Shown here piece by piece: positions 57,303 through 64,000 of a stretch of DNA of 64,000 bases. Made by a program: the position numbers and the translations under genes. The notes under the pieces are model-generated. The model was given only the letters and a program-made list of their open reading frames with translations. It was not told the DNA's origin and did no database searches. Every line of letters starts with the position of its first letter. Position 1 is the first letter of the stretch. The DNA lies in assembly GCF_041146795.1 (NCBI RefSeq), contig NC_135179.1:13637047-13701046 (forward strand), read 5' to 3'. This stretch comes from Maylandia zebra. Its lineage: Eukaryota; Chordata; Actinopteri; Cichliformes; Cichlidae.

Positions 57303-57312
57303 GTCACGTGAC
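57303..57312. promoter_or_regulatory. GTCACGTGAC palindrome (E-box / CLEAR-type) upstream of fam13c
   Basis: A perfect 10-bp palindrome with a CACGTG core, 255 bp upstream of the fam13c start codon. It matches the TFEB/USF/MITF-type consensus; occupancy is unknown. Confidence 0.5.
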
Positions 57313-57627
57313 ACAAGTGTAACCATGGTGACGTGTGGTAAGGAGAAGTCGAGCCCTTCAGGACCAGGATGCTGTAGCTTACTTTACTGTAGGTTAGATG
57401 CTCGGTGTCGGAATTGTATCCCAAATTGCCACCAGATCATTTTATTTGTAGAGGAGCTTAAGTGGAAAAATATATATCAAGATGTTTTATTATGTTATTA
57501 TTTATTTTTACCTTAAGTGTTCCAGGCAAATGCAGAAAAACATGACCAAGGACATGTTTACTTTGTACTAGGGATTAAAGTTATTTCGACAAAAATGTAA
57601 AGACTCAATACCATTAATCTGAATTTT

Positions 57628-58885
57628 TTTATTGACACTTTTAAATTAAAAATTCTGTTTAAATGAACAGAAATAAAGACATAAACAAACAACATAAATA
57701 GTATAATAATGGAATAAAAAAATAATAATAATAGTGGCCAAATCTTACAGTCTCATCCATATAAACAGGACCTAACCCATGCTCTATGAGTACCCTCTAC
57801 AAATATAAAAAGCAAATTAAGCAAACCCTAGTCCCAACTTACTGTTAAGAAACATCAAGGGCATTTGTAGTGATCTATTCACCAACATTCAAGTGACCAA
57901 AAAAAGCCTATTGCAATGTATTCATTACAATTATGATGACATCAAATTAAGCAAAAACATTTTTACAGCTCTATGGCTGATTTGTGCATATAAATGGCAC
58001 ACGCACAAAGGACAAACCTGCTGTATTACAAAAAAACAAGGTCAAATAATACAAACACACAACCTGTGTTCATGTACAAACATGCCTGTGTGAACACTGA
58101 CAGACAGAATGTACACATAAACATAGACAGACAAAACATGAAAATGAAAAGGACCAGCCTGGTCAGGCGAATATGCCAGCAGAGTTCATAATAATCACAC
58201 CAGAAAGAGAATCAACATGCTGCTATTGTTGGAAAAACAATGGGATCTCCTTCTTGTGCTTACATATTTTTGAATCAGAATGACTTCGTCTACTTCTGTC
58301 TGATTCAGAAAAAAAGAGGTATGTGTATAAATTAAGTGAATGCACTTTAAAAATCATGTAAAACAAAGGCTTTATCATTGTTCCAACAGGCATTATGTGT
58401 TGACAGGTATTGACTATTACGGATGCTTTGGTAAGATATAACAGTATTATAGTTAAGTAATCATGAAAAAAAAAGTTATATATGTTTGTCATCACGCTAA
58501 AATAACACAGAACAAATTTACAAAGATTTGTTTTACCAGCGTTATGAATGGCACCTTGTCTTTATTTTTCAGACTAACAATAAAGTGAGTATCAGTGTTT
58601 CAAATTTGAACAATGTTGTTCAGTTTACCTCGTAAAATGAGGCAGTAATAAAAGTCGACACAGGCATCAGAATCAAATCTTCAAAAGAGATCTGCAGTGT
58701 GTGATTTAACCTGAGAAACTGGGCCAAGCACAGAGAAATGGCCTCTATTTAATAATTTTGGTGTATTAATATCTGGCACCAGAAATAAGTGGGTGACCCC
58801 TGTACAGTCAAAACAAAAATATTCTTCTAGGAGTTCAAAGAAAGTTGCTGAATAATATCTGAAATCTTGTGAAAGGTGTTCAGAC
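57628..58885 (-). other. slc16a9: slc16a9 3'UTR
   Basis: Non-coding sequence after the slc16a9 stop. Minus-strand AATAAA signals are at 58561-58566 and 57628-57633. The gap to the fam13c promoter is only a few hundred bases, so the two genes are tandem on the minus strand. Confidence 0.5.
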
Positions 58886-61800
58886 TCAGGCTACTGAAGC
58901 AACTTTGTCACAGCTGCTGCTATAAAGGACCTCCGGTTTGTCATTCTCGGGGTGCTTCCCGTTACAGCAGGGAAGGGTGAGCAGAGTGAGAAGGAATGCT
59001 CCCAGCAACACAAAGCTCCCACTAAAGTAGAACGCCAGGTCATATGACTGTGTCCAGTCAAAGAACCACCCTAGAAAGTGATGAGAAAAACAGAAACTGT
59101 GAGCAGAGAGGGATTCCTTGCAGACACAGCAGTGAGTCATTTCCTGAAGTTAACAGGCCTTTTGCAATTCCCTGTAAGATTTTGATTTTTGAAATGTCTC
59201 TAAAAGCTACACCAGGTTTTTATATTAGCACAAAATAGAATAATTACAACTTACCTACAACAGGGGGCCCAAGTATGATCCCAAATCCTCCAAAGAACAT
59301 GACGATGCCGTGGGCTTGTGTCAGCTTTTCCAAGCCAACAATCCTAGTGGTAATGTAGGAGGTGAGAGACCAGTTTCCATTGGCGAAACCCACAATGGCA
59401 GACAGGATCTGCAGTCCTACATAACTGTTAGTGAGAGGAATAATGAGCAGTGCCACACCTCCTGCAAACATGGTGAAGGCATAGAGATAGATGCTGTTGA
59501 TCCACCTGATGTCCACCAGGATACCTAGCCCTAGTTTACCTACGCAAGCTGCAATGGCCCCTATTGATACCAAAGGAATTAGACTAACTTCTTCAATGAG
59601 TCCTTGACTCTGTGCCACATCCTCAATGAAGAGCGCAGGTGGGAATGCACCTAAACTAAACATGAAGACACCGATACAGAAAGCCACCATCACTTGGTCC
59701 TGCAGGATCTCAGACATGGAGTGGATGTACTTGGAGTAAGCCTGCCGTTTCTCTTTGATGACCTTTATGATATCAAACCCAGAAAAGAAGCTGCCTTTTT
59801 TCTTCATAGTCTGAATGGCCAAGTCCTTGGCATCAATGGTAATGAGCAATTCCTTCACACCCAGTGTTTTCTCTGGAGTAGCTGTAGTAGAACCTGCAGT
59901 CATCTTCAGGTCTCCCAATTGGGGCTTTTCAAAAATCTGCTCTTCTGTGTTGCGCTCGAGGGCGGCCTTCTGTTTGAGGTAGTACCCAGGCATATTGAGG
60001 GGCCTCATGAAGCCAGCACAAGCCATGAGGTTTAGTGCTAAAGCTCCAATGATAAGGAGGCAACCATGCAAGCCATACAACATGATGAGCTCATTCTGAG
60101 CAGTGGCGTAGATGAATGCTCCAACGCTTGTGCCTGGGTGAGAAAAGGAGAAATGGAATGAGTAATACAATAACACATCAATCGATACAACTTAAAGCCA
60201 TTGCGCCTTATCATCCACTAACTTTAAAGTGTAACTGACAACCAGAACGACGGCTCTGTGTTGAGATGGCTCTGTAGTTCTAAATCATTGCTAGACTCAC
60301 TTTAAAAATAAGACTTGGATGTTACTAATAATCTTTAAAATGTAACTATGTCAAGTAGTTTCACAACATTTTGTTCAACTATTTACCAGTTTCGACTGCC
60401 AAACCACATCTGGTTGCTGGTCATCAGTCCTCTTCCCTACCCCACAGACCACTCTGACTTTGCTACTCTACTGATGTTTACCTCAGCTTCCTAAGGTTCC
60501 CAGCAGCGCAAACATGAAAGAAGTGAGCTTGGAGACCTGGTTTGCACCCATAGCCCTCAGGTCAGAGGAAGGCAGCAGTACCTGTGGTGACAATGCCAAG
60601 GGCGAGGCCGCGTCTCTTGTCAAAATACTGACAGGTGATTGTCAAGGTGGCTGCATAGACCAGACCACAACCCAGGCCTATGGTAAGAGAAAGAAGAAAA
60701 CGCAAATGTCACGTAAAACATGAAAAATAAACAAGAATGGGGATGCAATGGCACATGAATACGACTGCTTAATGAGTAGAGAACAACTACATTTTAATCA
60801 CAATTTTTAAAGTATGTTTTGTAGATTTTAGTTAAACAATATTGCTGTAAACTTGAACTCACTGCTTTATACAAGCAGCATGAAGCCTTAAGTTCAGAGG
60901 ACACTGTGCATCAGATATCCTCAGCAAAACAAAGGATACAGTGAGCAGTAAACTGCTTTTACAGCTACAGTCAGCATTCTAAGGACCACTCTAAAAATAA
61001 ATGACTGCTTTCAAAGATGCATGGCCTCTGACCTCTAGCGCTGACTCGCTAAAGGAACTATTTAATCCTGCGATGGATACCCAGGATTAAGTATAGCGGG
61101 GCTGTCACTTGAGGTGCAATAACAGGTGGTGTTGGGCACAAGTGCATACTGATGAGGCCACAAAGGCAGTAAAAGGTCATACAGGAATGTGGCTAACCTA
61201 TAATGTTGTTTTTCTGTCAACAAGCAATATCAAACAACTCTTACGTCACACTACTGTATGTCTTGTCCACTAATTCTCAGTGCCAGTGATAATCATTAAT
61301 ACCCAACTGATCATCAGCATTTAATGGTGCGAAACAGTTCAACAAGGCCATGTGCCCCTGTTTGCTCCAAATGATTATATAATGTGTTACAGGATTTTCA
61401 TATGTTAGAAGAAAACAAGCTTAGTCTACATCAATGATCGAAGAAACATAAAAAACGTTTTGCGCACTGACAAGACTGAACTCCATAGCCGACTGTCTTA
61501 ACGACGGTCAGGTGAATAAATCTCAGGTGTTCTTGAAGCACTGCCAAGTATAGCATAAAACACAAAAGAGGATGTCATTCAGTGTGATTATAAAGTGTTT
61601 CCTTACCGACCACAATCCCATAGGAAAACATAAGGAATTCAACATTTGGAGCAAAGGCACTGAGCATCAGGCCGCCAGCCACCATTACACCACTGAAGAT
61701 GGTCACAGGGCGAGCGCCAAAGTTGTCCACGCAGGCGCTGCAGATAGGACCTGAAGGAGCAATGGCAGAAAGAGACACAGAGGCAGAAAAAAAGTGATGG

Positions 61801-63702
61801 TCAGAAATCTCATCTCACTCACAAAGCATGACACTGACACATCACATTAGGTTTAAACTGGCAACCTGCCTGAAGGATTCTCACATCTCTCACAAAGTTC
61901 ATCACTTAGTTTAGTTCCAGTTTTATTTAATCCCAACCTTATTGCAATTTTACCTGGCTAATATTTAACATGTATTTTTAATCACCTTTTACAAATAGAG
62001 CAACAAACTGTTTATACTATACTGAGAGCAATTCTGAAATTTAGTACACAGTGATTTTTTTTCACTCTGCCATACCCATTCAGACTGCTTTACTTATGTA
62101 CAATTTGCTGATTGCTTCTCTAAGCAGGAGGAAGACTTGGCCATTGTACAGCAGAAACTGCAGTGCTGAAACAGGCTGACGGCTGGGACATGTGTCCAGA
62201 GATTGGCCACCCTTTGGGGTAGATCCAGGCATGATTTTTACCTCATTCCTTAGAAAAAGACAGCAAGAAGCAAGGCTGGAAGATAAGCTTTGGTTTATAC
62301 AACAATGTCAACCAAGGCTTATATCACTAATTCTTTTGCTTAACTGCTGTGGAGCATACTTTGTACTCTATATATGATATCTTTCAGAAATGACTGAAAG
62401 GCTAAGGAGGATGAATATATTTTGTATTCATATTTTACATTCATACTCCAGTGGCCATGGTCGTTTACTTTCAGGCACCTTTGCTTCTCTCTTTTTATAT
62501 TTGGGTTCAATAAAGATTATATATATATAGTATCTGTATTTTCGCCTCAACTTATCTTTGTTTTCCTTTGTCTTTGGTCAGATTAAGAAGCAAGTGATCC
62601 CATTCCATTACATCACATCAAATCTGCTCCAAGTAAAAGTAAAATGTTACTTTTTTAGTTTCCTGTTTTATTGTGAAAGTCTGTGTCTTATGCCATTGTA
62701 TTCAGTTTGCGTTTCCCCTCTCGTCTTGTCAATCACGATCAGCTGTGCCTCCCTCCTGTGTGTAGTTTCCTCGTTCCCTTCTGTGTATTTATAGTGTGTG
62801 TTCACTCATGTCCGTTGCTAGTCGTTGCTGTGTTTCTTCCCTGCTTTTCTCCAGAGTCGTCAGTTCAGGTTCGTTTTGTTAGCCATTCCCAGTTTAGGTC
62901 ACCTTTAGGTTTTATTTTGTTCACCGTGTTTCTGTTTGTGCCTCCACTGTATGTTAATAAAGCTCGCCACATCTAAGCCAATGCCAGCGTCTGGGTCCTC
63001 CCTCACACTCACCACACATCTGCCCCCCGCAGCCGTGACAACTGGCTTAATCCTTCAAATAAATACGTTTTTATATTAAAAACTGGCACATCCAATATAC
63101 CCCATTCTTACTTTAGTTCAATTGCCCCTTTACATATAAGTCAGCCTTCAGACTTTGAGCAGGTGTTATGTCTCATTTGTTATCAGGGACATCTTATGGT
63201 ACATAACTGGGAAGGAAATTGTAGGAAGACAGGTATAAAGGTGAGGATTTAGTGCTTTACATTTACCACAAATCACATATGATATCTTAACCTCTCTAAC
63301 TCAGAGAGGTTAAGATACTGTTAACAGCAAGTAAAAATATCCAAATGTTATGGTAACATCAATTTACTGCTTACCAATAAATCATCAGATAATGAAAATC
63401 AACCTCGGACTGAGAAATCTCTGCTAATGAGTTTACTTCTTCTACCCCAATATGAAGTATATTAAAGTATACTGAAGTATAGTATGCCATTACAATGTGT
63501 GTTACTCACTGGCTATTAGTCCCACTCCAGAAACAAGGGAGCCCACCCAGGCAGTCAAGCCCTTGCCTTGCTGGTATGTATGGAGCCACTCAGGGTAGAG
63601 TACACCCACAGACTGGGGTGATCCATAAGCAAGGAACTGGGCCATGAAGGAAGCCGCAACAATCGCCCATCCCCAGCCTCCATCGAGCACTTTTGAAGCC
63701 AT
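58886..63702 (-). CDS. slc16a9: Monocarboxylate transporter 9 (solute carrier family 16 member 9)
   Basis: Five coding exons: 63702-63510, 61750-61607, 60677-60582, 60133-59255, 59070-58886 (TGA). They give 498 residues (human about 509). This is a plasma-membrane MFS transporter of the MCT family; the human protein is linked to carnitine efflux. The MCT signature in TM1 is DGGWGWAIV (residues 7-15). The second signature, [16 protein letters not shown], leads into TM5 (TSVGAFIYA). TM1-6 are followed by a long charged cytoplasmic loop (about residues 200-290, including [19 protein letters not shown] and [19 protein letters not shown]), then TM7-12 ([74 protein letters not shown]). It ends KVASVA. 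The start is the first ATG before DGGWGW. The ORF start at 60176 is intronic; the real acceptor is at 60134. Teleosts may have a and b copies; not resolved. Confidence 0.96.
62640..63045 (+). mobile_element. Probable retroelement 3' end or solo LTR, degraded
   Basis: 'ttcaggttcgttttgttagcc', later 'ctgtatgttaataaagctcg', then 'gcgtctgggtcctccctcac' and 'ccccgcagccgtgaca' is a pattern I recall from fish LTR/retroelement ends with an internal AATAAA. It lies in slc16a9 intron 1. The left border was not found and no coding remnant is visible. Confidence 0.45.
63283..63317. repeat. Perfect 15-bp-stem hairpin with 5-nt loop
   Basis: TATCTTAACCTCTCT, loop aactc, AGAGAGGTTAAGATA, in slc16a9 intron 1. 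Confidence 0.93.
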
Positions 63703-63759
63703 GATGCTGATGTTATTGCTGCGCTCTGGGATCTGTTATGGCTTCTGGAGGTGGTGTTC
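63703..63759 (-). other. slc16a9: slc16a9 5'UTR part of the first coding exon
   Basis: A plausible acceptor, gttcttaccag, ends at 63760. The 57 bases to the ATG contain no in-frame upstream ATG. The non-coding first exon and promoter are probably right of the window. Confidence 0.45.
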
Positions 63760-64000
63760 CTGGTAAGAACATAGAAACAAACAATACAATTAAATTTTTA
63801 CAGCAAAATTGAAACAAAAAAAAAAAGAGTGCTCATCCCTGGATGATATTTTTAGACCTGACCTACAAAAACCACTTACTTCAAGCCTTAATCTGGGGAA
63901 GGCTGTTGCGGCACCTGGCCTGGCCAAACAGGGAGGCCACCTGTGTCAGGTCTTAAACACAGACTGACTGCAACTTACTCAGAGTCAACTGGCCCTTTTG
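63760..64000 (-). other. slc16a9 5' intron or upstream sequence
   Basis: No coding exon, repeat family or promoter could be supported here. Confidence 0.4.

Noticed and set aside
59244..60176. 310-codon ORF taken as a separate gene.
   Set aside because: It is slc16a9 exon 4 (60133-59255) with intronic read-through at both ends.

Overview
The window is vertebrate nuclear DNA. It has GT-AG introns, long UTRs, long dinucleotide runs and many interspersed repeats. The repeat families (several with 'ctatataaat' tails, L2-type LINE 3' ends, and a short MITE with 'cttttccac' ends) and the compact introns point to a teleost fish, most likely a percomorph such as a cichlid. The species cannot be fixed by reading alone.

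Four protein-coding genes are present. In order they are bicc1 (+, its 3' 13 exons only, 1144-13755), phyhipl (+, complete, 22962-36599), fam13c (-, complete, 57048 down to 38382) and slc16a9 (-, complete coding sequence, 63702 down to 58886). As I recall it, this is the same order and orientation as human 10q21 (BICC1, PHYHIPL, FAM13C, SLC16A9), packed here into under 64 kb. I rebuilt all four coding sequences exon by exon. Every phase closes: 1,878 coding bases for the bicc1 part, 1,140 for phyhipl, 2,916 for fam13c and 1,497 for slc16a9. No prokaryotic features, tRNA, rRNA or CRISPR arrays were seen.

Layout. 1-13755: bicc1, from the end of its KH array to the SAM domain. 13756-about 16805: probable bicc1 3'UTR. 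About 16806-22231: intergenic DNA with microsatellites, a dispersed repeat and possible conserved non-coding sequence. 22232-22277: candidate alternative first exon of phyhipl. 22560-22961: GC-rich phyhipl promoter and 5'UTR. 23068-30765: large phyhipl intron 1, with a REST/NRSF-like split site near its start. 36600-38381: the two convergent 3'UTRs of phyhipl and fam13c, whose poly(A) signals interleave near 37563-37600. 38382-57116: fam13c, whose introns carry two LINE fragments and several microsatellites. 57119-57320: fam13c promoter with a perfect GTCACGTGAC palindrome. 57628-63759: slc16a9.

The genes do not form one pathway. Bicc1 is an RNA-binding, SAM-polymerising post-transcriptional regulator. 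Phyhipl is a neuronal FN3 protein. Fam13c is here a full-length RhoGAP protein. Slc16a9 is a monocarboxylate-family (carnitine-type) transporter. Points most worth a second look: (i) fam13c keeps a RhoGAP domain with all catalytic residues, whereas the human FAM13C I recall lacks it; (ii) a phase-compatible alternative phyhipl first exon; (iii) an expanded-spacing RE1 site; (iv) two abutting perfect palindromes (34 and 36 bp) inside a 223-bp bicc1 intron. I found no convincing undescribed multi-gene system.
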